Origin: Endomychus coccineus | Lineage: Eukaryota; Arthropoda; Insecta; Coleoptera; Endomychidae | DNA length: 64,000 nt | Direction: 5' to 3' | NCBI GenBank assembly: GCA_958510875.1 | Contig: OY294070.1 | Location: 12,329,631 to 12,393,630, forward strand | Part shown: piece after piece, positions 33,565 through 44,442 of the stretch | Numbering within the stretch: the stretch's first letter is position 1 | Layout of the letters: each line of letters opens with the position of its first letter | Position numbers and translations under genes: made by a program | Notes under the pieces: model-generated | Databases searched by the model: none | What the model was told of the DNA's origin: nothing | What the model saw: the letters and a program-made list of their open reading frames with translations, nothing else

Positions 33565-33905
33565 GTGTGCACGGAAGTTGGATTGATTCGTATTTCTAAA
33601 CGGGAACGGTATAGGAATGTCACAATCGAGCACGTTCAGCGTCCAGGGTCTACCTCCGGCAACCCCAAACAGTACAAACGGGAGAGATTTTCCGACATGC
33701 CCACCCCCCCACATAGGCCGGACCGCGCTATGTACAACCTATGTACGCGATCTATATACGTCCATTTACTTCAAACTGCACATTGTGAATCCTGGAAAAT
33801 ATCAGTGCATAGCCAACTGCGTCAAATATCCCTACACCAAACCCAAACCTTATCTATACCTACAGTTTAAAAATCAAGCTAATAACAAATTTCAAAAAAT
33901 ACCGT
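33565..33905 (+). other. two overlapping open frames ending at a donor-like site
   Basis: Two plus-strand frames (101 and 96 codons) overlap over 33.6-33.9 kb in sequence that is less AT-rich than its surroundings. The second runs to ATACC|GTAAGT at about 33,904, a good 5' splice site, which could make this an exon of a host gene. No motif is recognised in either frame, and no acceptor-bounded partner exon was found, so this is only a pointer. Confidence 0.22.
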
Positions 33906-33909
33906 AAGT

Positions 33910-36005
33910 TGACAACTTTTTAACTTCTTTTTCTGTTATTTTCCTAGTGTAACAAAACCGAGCGACGATGCTAATATTTCTAATTCAAATGTTATTTTAA
34001 AACTACTTCCATTAATTTAGGACTTCCGTTTGAATTTCATCTTTACTCCTTTAATTTACTGGTTTCATTATATTTTCGACATATTTGCTAATTTAATTCT
34101 AAATAACCATTTCAGTTTATTTTTATTTATTTCAGTATTTCCCAATGGTTTGATTTGACATTCTTATAAATTATCAAATTCTCTAGATTTTATTGTAAAC
34201 AAAGCTCATTCAACTATTTTCATTATTATTACAATTTGACTTTCAAGATTTATTGTAAATTCAATTTCCATCTATTAAATTGTGGATAAGTATTGATCAA
34301 CGTTATAATATTAAATTATGATAGGCTAGGCTTTGAATTATAGAATCAGGTAACTTAAATTTGATTGATTTGTTCGTTACTTTCTTTTTATTGCAGATTT
34401 TCATTATTATTCATGACAATTTCTTCTTAAACCGTTCGGAAATGCAAAAATGTTTTCTTGATTCCAATTCAGTTTTTCCTCAACATCCAACACTGATTTA
34501 TTAAACATTATGTAAATAATATTAATGAAATTGAAATTAATGAATTAAAAATATTATAAATATATCAAGGAAGCCATTTACAGTTTGTTTGCGCCTAAAT
34601 TTTTTCTATCTCTTTAATTTTTGTTTTAATACTTGAACTGGAAACTGACATAATATTTGTTAACTGACGTTGAACAATTTATTTCTCACACATCATTATA
34701 TTGTACTAAGACGCTAATTTATTGCTCAGTGTAAATTATATAATACATAATTGTAAACATTATCAAGCTGTGATTAGAATAATTTAAATTGCTTGGCATT
34801 TAATAAAACATAATTGTATCAATTAATTAATTGAACAATCGGATATTTCATGCATAGTTTCTTTACGAAAAGAATAATATTAGAAATAGTTGTGTTAGAA
34901 CCAAAAAAAAAGGATTGATATTGAATAGAAAAAAAATCTCCATGCAAATTAGTAGATAAATTATTCATTCCAAGTATATTTACATATTTCTTCTTTCTGA
35001 TATTATTTTCTACTATTTATTTATTTATTAATTATCAAGAATATCTCTGATTTGATTTTCAATATTTGTGATAATTTTTTGTCAATGGTAATGAGTGGAA
35101 AAGTTGAAAATAATGGGAAATTGATAATATATATATTTAATTCGATAAATTTTAAAACTAGAAAATATTGCTGGTAATAGTGATTGGACAAAAATTAATT
35201 TTTAACAGTGAAAGAATGAATGAATAATTGAATTTGAAATTCAAATGTTATTCTAAGTGTTATATAAGTTGACTAATGTATTGTTCTAATTTTCAGAAAT
35301 TCAACATTAGAACCATAGTACAAAATCAAGTTCCGTGATAATAAATTTTAAAAAATTCGGCTAACACGTTCCTAATATAAAAAAAAATAAAACGCACCAA
35401 ACGCAGGAAGCTATAAACACGACAGGATCAACAAATAACTCGTTTATATATTTAAAAGCTAAGTTTTTAAATCGATTTCTTTCCACTGGATAATTTACAT
35501 GAACTAAGGGCACATTCACGAAGAATTTTCGTTAAAGCAACAACGCAACGTAAAGTTAAACTTATTGAAAACTGATCGGGCAACTGAATAACATCATTCA
35601 ACAGTTTCAATAATTTAACTGGACGCCAAGATATCATTTTATGAACATTATAAATAGAGGGCAATCCTTCCATCCATTAATTTAAATTCGATTGTACGAG
35701 GGCGTACAAACGGGCTAATTTTTAGTGAATTAAACAATAATAATACGACAGAAACTACTAAAAATACTCATTAATTTAAACTATAATTAATTTATTATAG
35801 ACATTTTCGAAATAATAACAACTTCTGTGATCTCTTCATATTTAATATAAAAAAGATAAAATTAATTTACGCAGTTTAGGTGTAATTTTTTAAAAAAGAA
35901 AATTAATTTCCAAAAAGATATTTTTCCAAAGACTCGACTATAGTGCCTTATCGTCGGCCTTACACTTCTTCCTATTAGAAAATTTGTATATTATTAATAA
36001 AAATT
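33910..36005. other. very AT-rich stretch without recognised features
   Basis: Long A/T-rich sequence with few repeats and no transposase or RT motif. It reads more like intron or UTR than like the repeat-dense flanks. A 68-codon minus frame (35,467-35,673) is not supported further. Confidence 0.5.
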
Positions 36006-36181
36006 AAAAAAAAAACAAAAAAAAAACATCGTGGCTTATTTCGGTAAAGTACAAAATTGTTACGAAATTAATGATAAATTGTTATTTCAATATCGGAAAT
36101 TTCCTAATTGTGACGAATCATCTCTACCTGGATCTGAGACATTCACCGATTACGACGACGAAAAATCTAAAACAATCTAAG
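36006..36181 (+). other. candidate 3'-terminal coding exon
   Basis: One frame is open for about 57 codons to a TAA at 36,176 and encodes AYFGKVQNCYEINDKLLF then DESSLPGSETFTDYDDEK, with a mixed, acidic composition unlike translated AT-rich noise. TAAGG|GTAAGT follows immediately. There is no ATG, and an A-rich run precedes it, so an upstream exon would be needed. The family is not recognised. Confidence 0.22.
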
Positions 36182-36189
36182 GGTAAGTT

Positions 36190-36430
36190 CGATGTGAAAC
36201 GTTAGGATTTACTTTTGCATGGCGCCCATGTTTGTTTAGGCGATTTTTGAAACGCTACCACGCATGCTCCTAGTTTTTCGAATTTTTCCATCCGACCCTT
36301 TCGATGTACATTATCGAGGCCACCACAGCATACTACATAATATCGAATGCTCCAAAATGGCCGCTATGTAAAGTGACGTCACGCTTCCCCTGCCGATTTA
36401 TCCAATTGGATCGCTCGATTTAGTGCTGTT
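36190..36430. promoter_or_regulatory. promoter-like patch (CRE, YY1-like and CCAAT words)
   Basis: Within 240 bp of otherwise AT-rich DNA: CATGGCGCCCATG (palindromic ends), AAAATGGCCGC (YY1-like), GTGACGTCAC (perfect CRE palindrome, about 36,372) and ATCCAATTGGAT (CCAAT on both strands). CpG words are concentrated here. The cluster resembles a TATA-less host promoter; no start site or gene is assigned. Confidence 0.35.
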
Positions 36431-37190
36431 ATATTTTTATAAATAATAAAATTTATATCGAATGCCACACCCTGGCAGCAAATAATTCCCATTGGAAAAT
36501 GTGGAATGGGTTTATTTCAAATGAAAATTAGCAAATCAGTTTTCGGGCAACGTTTTGATTTATGTTCCAAACGTTACAGTTTCCACATTTCTTCATTATT
36601 AGAATAATATTTTCCTATCCGCATATCCTCATAAACGATGAATAAACTGGCCAAAAAGAATGAGCCCGGAACATTTTGAATACTTAAATTCAATAATATT
36701 TAAGACATAGAATTCCTCAATTCCTACCGAAACGTCCCAGTACAAGTATTTATCTTACAGATACTCCTCAATTGTTTAAACAAATAGAAATTTAATCACA
36801 ATGTCATTTACAAAAACATGCAATGATAAAGATTGGAATATTACATCTGTTTTAGGGAGATCATTTAGGTGATTTTAGAGCTGGAAGTTTTAAAGAATTA
36901 TTGTAACATTTCACACACACTTTGAAGTACCAATTAATATACTCGTATATAATATACTCGGTGTTGTCAAGTTAACCAGGGTTTTAATGTCTTTAATTCA
37001 GTAAATTGTGTTACAAAACACATATTGTATAATTATTTGTAATCTCAAATGTAATTCACAAGCTGTTGTAGTATTTATCAAATGTTTGAAAGAAAAAAAG
37101 GAACTGCATGGTAGCATTAGAAATAGAAAAATAACGTGCCTACATACGATTCCCTACTAGGCATATAAGGGAGTCAAAGTTGGCCCCTAA
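36431..37190. other. no gene recognised
   Basis: AT-rich sequence with no notable repeat or motif. Confidence 0.5.
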
Positions 37191-37197
37191 TAAAAAA

Positions 37198-37250
37198 CAA
37201 AAAAACGTGTAGCACTCGGCGACTGCCGCGGTAAAGCTATTGCATAGCAC
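37198..37250 (+). mobile_element. Helentron-like terminus
   Basis: CGTGTAGCACTCGGCGACTG followed by CCGCGGTAAAGCTATTGCATAGC. The inverse of the same word occurs at 45,185-45,235 (GCTATGCAATAGCTTTACCG and CGGCAGTCCAAGAGTGCCAC). An inverted terminal word of this kind fits the asymmetric repeats described for Helentrons and their non-autonomous relatives. Whether both ends belong to one element is unknown. Confidence 0.5.
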
Positions 37251-37365
37251 TACTCCACTGGAAAAAGTTGGGCAGAAAAACATCCACTACCCCTTCAAAA
37301 TCTTCACGAATTATGAATAAAAAAAAGTATCATCTTGATCTCTATGGAGAGTATTCTGTGACAAG

Positions 37366-37403
37366 CATAGATAACTCTACTACCGGTAGTAGAGTTATCT
37401 ATG
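37366..37403. mobile_element. perfect 38-bp palindrome with 8-bp target duplication
   Basis: CATAGATAACTCTACTACC is followed directly by its exact reverse complement. The 38 bp are flanked by identical GTGACAAG copies at 37,358-37,365 and 37,404-37,411. This has the form of an element reduced to two 19-bp inverted ends. The CATAG start and the 8-bp duplication resemble the P-type MITE at 43,548. Confidence 0.75.
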
Positions 37404-37689
37404 GTGACAAGTGTCAGTAGACTTGTAAACACAATTTTATACGAAAGTTTTAACGTTCAGATCTCGATAGCGCTTCCGGCTCCGGGATTTTCACGTGGCC
37501 TATCGAAATTAGAAGGTTCGAATTGTATAAAAACACAATTGCATGAACGCCAGACGTCTTATGTAATTAGCTACGAACGTAATAATTTTGACATTACCTC
37601 GAGGAGCTCGCTGCGCGTAAGTTAGAGTTTATACATTTTACCTCTATTTTGTTAATTTGGGGCCTTTTCGAACCCCGTGCGGCCGGCGC

Positions 37690-38157
37690 CAGTTGTAATA
37701 AAGTATTTTGGACTATGAGCCGCTAGCTTTTACCCGCTTTCGGTATATTTAAGTATCTAGAATATTCCCTTTCGTAGGTCGCATGTCAGATGCTAGTAGG
37801 TGACAGCTGAGAATACCTCAAACTGTTTTAATTAAATTTTCCTATTTAATCGACATTTTGGGGCCCGAGGCTATGCTATTTAGTTGGCCCCGTTCATAAA
37901 CTAACGACATGGAGTGAAAACCGCTTGCGAAAAGTCGTCGTTAAGACGTTCTATGTACCGTAAATTTGCACTTTTCTAACACGCGAGCTACGCGCTTCTC
38001 ACGTGAACGTCATTCGATTTATCGAAAATTAACCAATTCAAAACAGTTTTCGACCCACTTTGGGGCTATCACGACCTTTTAAAAGGTTCAAAGTTAACAT
38101 TTCGACAATTTTAAGCTCGGCCGAGCTACATGGTAGGCGGAGTGGTGGGTCTTAGGA
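37690..38157 (+). repeat. complex repeat block, copy 1, with inverted tail word
   Basis: About 410 bp (GCCGCTAGCTTTTACCCGC to AGGTTCAAAGTTAACATTTCG) recur in the same orientation at 47,411-47,816 with a few percent to 15 percent difference. Directly after it, GCTCGGCCGAGCTACATGG and TAGGCGGAG recur inverted at 44,244-44,286. The block is CpG-rich with no readable gene; its element family is not identified. Confidence 0.65.
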
Positions 38158-38820
38158 TATTTCGTTTTTTTAGATTTTCGTTACGGTATTTGTCTTTTGT
38201 TTTTTTTTTCTTGATTCGGTCGCCGCACTCAAAGTCCGCGATAAAAGCTATATGCAATAGCTTAAAAATTCTGTATTCGGGCTCGCTAATATGAGGGCCA
38301 TAATCAAGTCGTAGGAATTTTTTTTTCAGGAATATACCATAAACATTTTTCTCTATGTATTTTTACTCATAAGTCCCACAGCTACAAAGTCAGAAAATGC
38401 TTCATTCAAGAAATCACGCCAACGAGGATTGAATCAAGTTTTCCATGAAAAACAATTGACAATCAGTAGAAGCAAAAGTAACAGTGGAATGTACATTTAA
38501 TTGACACATCTAATTGAAAATTTTAATAACATATAATAATTGAGAATTGATCTTATTTTTAAATACAGGAAGAAGTCTTGCTGTAAAAGTATAAGTAGAA
38601 ATCTAAGGGTATTAAGTCTGGAGACTTGGGTGGCCTTTGTATCGGTCTAATATTTTCGCCCCACCTATCTGCAAAATTAGCTTTTAAGTATTCTCCGTCA
38701 TCCTGGAACCACATGTTGGCCATAAGCTGTAGATATTAGTGAAATGTTTTGAGTAGGAGTGGTAGCTCAACAAGAAATTGCAAATAGTTATCGATCACCC
38801 CAATCTATTAAAATTACTGT
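38158..38820. other. no gene recognised
   Basis: AT-rich with T runs. The part 38.55-38.72 kb (GTCTGGAGACTTGGGTGGCC) has a faint look of a decayed mariner-type transposase on the minus strand, too weak to call. Confidence 0.4.
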
Positions 38821-38825
38821 TAAAT

Positions 38826-39250
38826 TACTGAGGACCTTTCAGTTATCAAGTAGCCATCATCATTGTGAATCAAAATATGCCTGTTTGAATACTATGATCT
38901 ATAATTTAGTTTACTCTGATGATGGCTACTTGGTAGCGGAAGTTCCTCAGTACCTACTTTAATATTATTTTTAATGGATAGGGCTGATTATTTCTTATTT
39001 ATAGTGTTATAGTGTATCCACAGTGTAAACTCTTTTATATTTCATAAGTAAGAAATAATCACCCTTATCCACCAAAAATACTAAAAAGGACCTTTCAGCT
39101 ACCAAGTACCATCATCAGAGTAAACTAAATAAGAGAACAAAACGTGTTGGTTCAATCTGAGGGCTTATTTGAATTAATAATCCCAAATCGTATTTAAGCA
39201 CTTTGTTTACTCTGATGATGGCTACCTAGCAGCCGAAAGATCCCTAGCAT
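38826..39250. ncRNA. four hammerhead-like motifs in alternating orientation
   Basis: The word CTGATGATGGCTACTTGGTA then GCTGAAAGGTCC occurs four times with changes: about 38,831-38,866 (minus), 38,914-38,946 (plus), 39,087-39,120 (minus) and 39,211-39,243 (plus). Each keeps TGATGA, a stem of about 6 bp with a 3-nt loop, then GAAA (GGAA in the second) and GGTCC or GATCC. The second and third lie in a foldback centred near 39,020 (AATCAGCCCTATCC mirrored). The layout fits the inverted and tandem ends of Penelope-like elements. Confidence 0.5.
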
Positions 39251-40501
39251 TTTAACAGTATTTTATAGTTTATTGACTTACAATTTAACTACATATTTGA
39301 TTATGTCAGAATACTGTAATGTTTATCCGTTAGTAAACTTGAAATATCGGACTTATAAATTAAGTATCAATTAGCAGCGACTTATAGGCTTATAGGCAAC
39401 ACATATTAATGAGACCGGCGTAAATCAAGTGTGCTCTCATATAATAAAAAAAGCAACGTGTACAGACGCATATTTCTTCAGGAAACAATGTCGAGGCAGT
39501 TTATTATGAGCGCCAAATAATTAAGAGTGTCAAATTGCATGTTTTCATAGCCTCCTCGTAGATCCAATACAACCAATTACGCGAATAATTATAATTAAAA
39601 AAACGATACTAATCCGGCGGTCGATGGTGAATGAACTTGGATATAAATAACGAATATGTAAAGATAGATCTTACATTTTCCAGTGTAAACTAAACTAAAA
39701 AGTGCATAAAAGAAATGAAAGAGTGTTCCAGCTAGAAAATAAAACAAGTATAAAATGCATTGACCTACCCTACACAGATTCTGTTGAGCATAGGAGGCTG
39801 TACATGTATACATATAAACCAGTGACGTACCGCGGATATTTTGCCGATTTAAAAATGCCATGATTTGATTTGTTCGACTTGGATATTCAAATCTTAATTT
39901 CGAATATTAGCACCTACGTTTCAATCTCTAAACGCAGATGGCATATAAATATTCAACCATCTTAAGTAAACAACTATCGAGTAAAAAATTGTCTTCAAAG
40001 TCTATCGTTACAAATTGTTTTTGAGCTCCCTGAACTCAAGTAATAGTGAGGCTCCAAATACCAACGTTTTTGTAGAAATTTGATATGTTTTTCCGAAATT
40101 CGGCGCCCTTTAATAAGAAATTTGCAGAAATCTGATACGTTTTAATGTTTTACTTATAAAGTTGTATCCAAAAATGTTGATGTATATGTTTCTTTAGTCG
40201 TAACGTACTTTTCTATAGTATTGATTTCCGTTTGGACGGTGCTAGTATCTAGAAGATTTGCCTAAACCTTCAAAGTATTCAGTTCCAGGCCCATACACTC
40301 CTATTGCAGTTCTTTTTGTTGTTTTATAATCATCAATGTAACATTTAATGGTCTTCTTGTTGTATCACAGCTTTGTAACACATGGTTTGCTATGGCGGCC
40401 TTATCATTGTTATTAAAATGCTCTTTGAAACTGGTAGAGATATTCCTTTGTAATAAATAGTTTGACTGACTTCTACTTCAACCGTGAATTTAATTGTCTT
40501 T
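39251..40501. other. no gene recognised
   Basis: AT-rich sequence. An 88-codon minus frame (39,595-39,861) has no family features. The stretch may be decayed body of the PLE whose nuclease follows at 40.5 kb. Confidence 0.4.
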
Positions 40502-40657
40502 ATGTACAAGGTAGAATGTGAAGATTGTGAAACATTCTATATAGGCCAGACAGAAAGATCTTTTAAAACTAGAATTAAAGAACATTTTAATTTGAACAAA
40601 GGAGATTCAAAAGTTGTAAACCATATTAAAGAAACTGATCATCATTTCAAAGATTAA
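40502..40657 (+). pseudogene. GIY-YIG nuclease fragment of a second PLE family
   Basis: The frame reads YKVECEDCETFYIGQTERSF then KTRIKEHFNLNKGDSKVVNH and IKETDHHFKD before a TAA. It has the C-x-x-C pair and FYIG-QTERSFKTRIKEH that mark PLE-type GIY-YIG nucleases. The nuclease differs from the one at 12 kb, so it is another family. The catalytic glutamate region downstream is frameshifted (TKVLKLEEN-like remnant). No reverse transcriptase is readable upstream. Confidence 0.8.
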
Positions 40658-41190
40658 TTTGTCAATCTCCATAAGTCAGTTAAAACTAAAGTATTGAAAC
40701 TAGAAGAAAATTGAAATTAATAAGTTTAAAAATACAGGAAACCTTTTAAAAGATCAACAAGGCTTCACCAATTCACCATTATTAAATTTATTTGTAAGCA
40801 ACTATTATCCTATTGTACCTCACTCATCCTGTCCTTCTTAATCTTAATTTTAATATTTAAGGAATCAACCAAAGTTTATAAAACCATCGTTTGATAAAGC
40901 CACCGTGTGGTGAAACATGTCACGTTTTGTTTAATAAAAACGAAGTTTGTGAAAATTTATTACAAGCATATTTTCTAATGAGACCATCAAGTCGAGCTAT
41001 TGTGACGCGGAATCCATCCGGAAGCCAATATTTTTCAAGACCATAGATATGAATTTTCAACAAGTAAGCACCAAAAACCATCCAAAGAAATATTCCTCTC
41101 CGTTAAACATAACATATCATTGCACTGGATTTTTATACGCTTGATTTCATAAACTATAAAAGAGTTCACACTGTGGATAATAATGATAAT
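40658..41190 (+). mobile_element. PLE 3' tail with hammerhead-like motif
   Basis: Follows the nuclease fragment. It contains TTGATAAAGCCACCGTGTGG then TGAAACATGTCACG at 40,889-40,925, a hammerhead-like pattern (TGATAA, short hairpin, GAAAC, GUC). The word GACGCGGAATCCATCCGG at 41,011 is shared with the PLE at 11.8 kb. AAAGAGTTCACACTGTGGAT at 41,161 is the inverse of a word at 39,020. The minus copy at 31.5-31.8 kb matches this tail. Confidence 0.6.
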
Positions 41191-41229
41191 TATAATGTTC
41201 ATTCATATAACGTACAAACATGAAATTAT

Positions 41230-42650
41230 AAAGAAAAAGTTTTTGTGAAGCGGTTTTTGCCATGGACCTCACATGAGAGGGTGTTGTTGGTGGTAATCCC
41301 AAGTATGGATATGGAAAACTTCATAGTAATATTCGTACTTGACATCGTCATATTAGGGGTTGGGGGATTCGTCTTCCTGGAGAAGATACAAGCTGATTTT
41401 TGGTTGCATTAAACTCTACTAGATTATCAGATCAGAGAGGAGATTACAACCGACGGATCTGTGATATGGAACAGAAACAAATTTGATGCCAAGACAGGTC
41501 CCTGTGGAACATGTTAATAGCCATTGTATTGGAGGATAATTCGTCAACCAACACATGGACTGATCTATTTGATAGATGCATACTTCTCTACACTTACACC
41601 ATTCATGATGTTGAATACCGTCTAATGGAATCTGATCTTCTTTGTAAAAATGTCGTTAGGTTCAACAACACCCAAACATCTCGCCTTCGCAAAACATTCT
41701 GCAATTGTAGTAAGTGGAATATTTTTTCAAGCTGCTGATGTCCATACTAAACTAAGAGTTAAGTTGATACTTTTTTCTACTTTTCTGTAAGTGGAAAGTC
41801 AGAAGTCTTCTTAACTGATTTTTCCTATATGCTAACTATGGATAATCACTTGGTCTAGTGGTGGGCAGTGTCAACAAGATATTCGCGCAGTTTGGGATGG
41901 GGCGTGGCATTATCCAAATATTATAAGACATTTCCATTTCCTTTTCTCATTTTTTCGTCAAATTTTTTTAACCATGAGGTTATTATTTCTGTCGTCCTCC
42001 AGGGCCTCTTATTTGAAACCCATTCCAAGGGCAGTTTGTTCATATGAGCTCCTTTAAAGCAGCAAGGATTTCAACTTTTCCCAGTTTTTAACACTTTTTG
42101 ATGCGAACGTCTTATGAGGCGTTGCAAAATAAGATCAGCTAATTTCTTCCTGCAGTTTTCTTTTCCAGTTATAACTCGATAGTGAACGACAAATTGAGGA
42201 AGCAGACTCGGTCAAATGCTTGGGAGATATCCAATGCTACAACAACAGAGATTCCCCATATTTTTCAATAGCTTTTTGCCGAACATGTTTACGTACATAA
42301 GCAGGTGTCCTGTTTGTATTGGCCGGTCATTCGCGATTTTGGAGCTCTCTGGGTATTGGATAAGCTCGATCTCCATCACTTTAGAGATCAGAGATAATAC
42401 TACAATGGTTCTATAATCATTGAGAAGGATATTCTTTGCTTTTTTTGGAATTGGTTGAACTCTAGCTGATGTCTTCTAGCTGGAAGGAAAGACACTAAAT
42501 TTGTATGGAAGAGTAAACAACCTGCAGGAAACTGGTGTTAATTCAGGAGTACACTTCTTGGGAACGACATGTGGAATTCCGTCTGACCCCTCAGCCTTTT
42601 TGGTATCGAGATCAAAACAGAATGCGTCATCCAAGATTCAACATATCTAA
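41230..42650 (-). pseudogene. non-LTR reverse transcriptase, broken
   Basis: Minus strand, from 42,620: AEGSDGIPHVVPKKCTPEL, FSVFPSS, RVQPIPKKAKN and NDYRTIVVLSLISKVME match the start of a CR1/Jockey-type reverse transcriptase (pattern GPDGIP, W-x-x-A-x-V-x-P-I-P-K-K, N-Y-R-P-I, L-S-K-V-M-E). Further on, a frameshifted VPQGS-like block (41,510) and ILGITTNNTLS (41,310) mark the middle and thumb. The catalytic F-A-D-D block is not readable. Several stops and shifts make this inactive. Confidence 0.7.
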
Positions 42651-42903
42651 CATTCTTATAAATGCATTCTGAGATGTTACTCCACCTCTTGCTAGTTTTT
42701 CATAGGAACTGTAAGAACCACTTGGTTTTTATCTGATTATAGATTTCACAATGCTTAAAGGTCAATAAAATTCCCGATTCAGGAACCATCATCTCCGGTT
42801 ACAGGCAATCCATAGAATTTTATTTTCACCGTTGTCTTAACAAGTTTTTAAATCAAAATTGGGTAGTTTGAACGAATTCGTAAGACTCAATTATTTCTTA
42901 TAG

Positions 42904-44200
42904 TGGAGTCAATCTACGGAAGAACAGGACTTAGGTTCGTAAAATTATGATAAGGGCTAGCGACCTGGAAAAAATTGTGTCTTATGGTAAAAATAATACG
43001 AACCTAGAATTTCAATTACCAATATTGGGTGGAACCATGTCTAACCTTCAAAAAACTGTTTTTTTGCTCTTTTCTAGGTCAGTTTGAAGTTTCTTTTTTG
43101 AGGTTTGAAATTGGTACCCTTTTATTGTTGATTGTTGGTATTTGATGAACCTTCAGTCCAAATTTCGTGGCATTCTCTCCTGGAATAAATATATATACAT
43201 ATACGTTTCTTGGAGCAAAAATTCAAATTGGGTTATTTTGGCCAAATTTCAACTAAATTGAATGAAATTTGGTGAAAAAGTAGGTCGTGGCGGTCACAAT
43301 AAGTGGTCCAAACTTGGGCTGAAAATATCATACAGTTTTGCCCAAAATCCAAATTTGGCCCAAATTTTAAAAAGACTCCCCTTTTATAAGCGGAATGTTA
43401 CGAAATTTGAACTGGAAGTTCCTCATATACCAACAATAAAAGGCTACCAATTTCAAATCTTAGCCGGAAGTCTAAGGGGTCCAAAAAAATATAAGACTCC
43501 CAAACGGATCAAAAAACAGGTTTTTGAAGGTTAGACATGGTTCCACCCATAGACCTATTATCCTGAGGAGACGAAACACCTCATTCATAAAACTCCATTT
43601 GACTTGTCGCAATGATTACATGAAGTATGACAAAGAAAACCAACGGACCTCTTTGTCTTCGAGTTATAATTACTCCTTATTGGCAACGCTGTAACTATGA
43701 TTGAAAACTCGGTACCACTTGTAAGGCAACACCGCTTCGAAATAGCTACGAGAAATACGGAAGCTGTCAAATTGCGTAGTACAGAACATAGTCCCCATTA
43801 ATAAAAGGTGCGCAGCGTTGTCGCCTTCTGAATAAATGATGCAATGGAATGGAATAGTTCTATATTTAAAAATTTAATTATTCTATAATTCGATTGTATA
43901 TTCCAGGTTACCATAAATTATGGCATATTTTTCAGAGAAAACGACATTTCAATAGTATTGCTTCTAACCAATAAATAATGCTATGGACGTTTTTATAATA
44001 ATCACAAATCTCAATCCGGCACACAGAACAACTAATCCGGCAACAGCACATTCCATACGGCCATACTTGTAATATACAGCGGTCTGAGTGGCCCGAAATG
44101 TTGGCAATGTCTGATCGTGTTTATAGGTAAGCAATTCTGTCTACTTAGGATGATAGGTCTATGGTTCCAACCAATATTGGTGATAGAAGTTTTAGAATCT
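42904..44200. mobile_element. foldback element (TGGAGTC family), interrupted
   Basis: Starts TGGAGTCAATCTACGG like the large foldback at 53.9 kb. GGGTGGAACCATGTCTAACC (43,029) is mirrored near 43,530, and ACCCTTTTATTGTTG is mirrored by CAACAATAAAAGG. The right arm is split by the P-type MITE 43,548-44,163 and resumes with GGTTCCAACCAATATT, matching the sister element's arm for about 30 bp before decaying. A 90-codon frame inside (43,262-43,534) is incidental to the arm sequence. Confidence 0.7.
43548..44163. mobile_element. P-type MITE, 616 bp, 8-bp duplication
   Basis: The left end CATAGACCTATTATCC and the right end, inverted, CATAGACCTATCATCC continue into GTAGAC on both sides. The flanks are GTTCCACC (43,540-43,547) and GTTCCAAC (44,164-44,171), 7 of 8 identical. 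There is no coding capacity. Insertion into the foldback arm is visible because the arm's sister copy is continuous at this point. Confidence 0.75.
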
Positions 44201-44243
44201 TTTTATTAAGCTATTGAATCAAGAAATTCCGTAAGGAAAATAA

Positions 44244-44286
44244 CCTAACACCCCCCTCTCCGCCTACCATGTAGCTCGGCCGAGCG
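44244..44286 (-). repeat. inverted copy of the 38.1-kb tail word
   Basis: CCTAACACCCCCCTCTCCGC then CTACCATGTAGCTCGGCCGA mirrors 38,114-38,157 with few changes. The pair brackets the PLE and LINE material between them. Confidence 0.6.
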
Positions 44287-44442
44287 TTCGCTTAACGTGT
44301 ATGTATATCGTACGACTGTACGAAGCTCGCACGGATCGAGACGAGCTGCTCCGAAATCGGACGAATACGTAAGCAGCTGTTTGTGAGAAAGTATATAGGT
44401 GTATAGGTATCTATCATATCTTTATAATGCCACACTCACCGA

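Noticed and set aside
33617..33907. Cysteine-containing 96-codon frame as a host gene
   Set aside because: Kept only as a pointer: no homologue recognised and a competing frame of similar length overlaps it.
43262..43534. 90-codon frame with KVGRGGHNKWSK
   Set aside because: It lies in the loop and arm of a foldback; the sister element has no equivalent frame.
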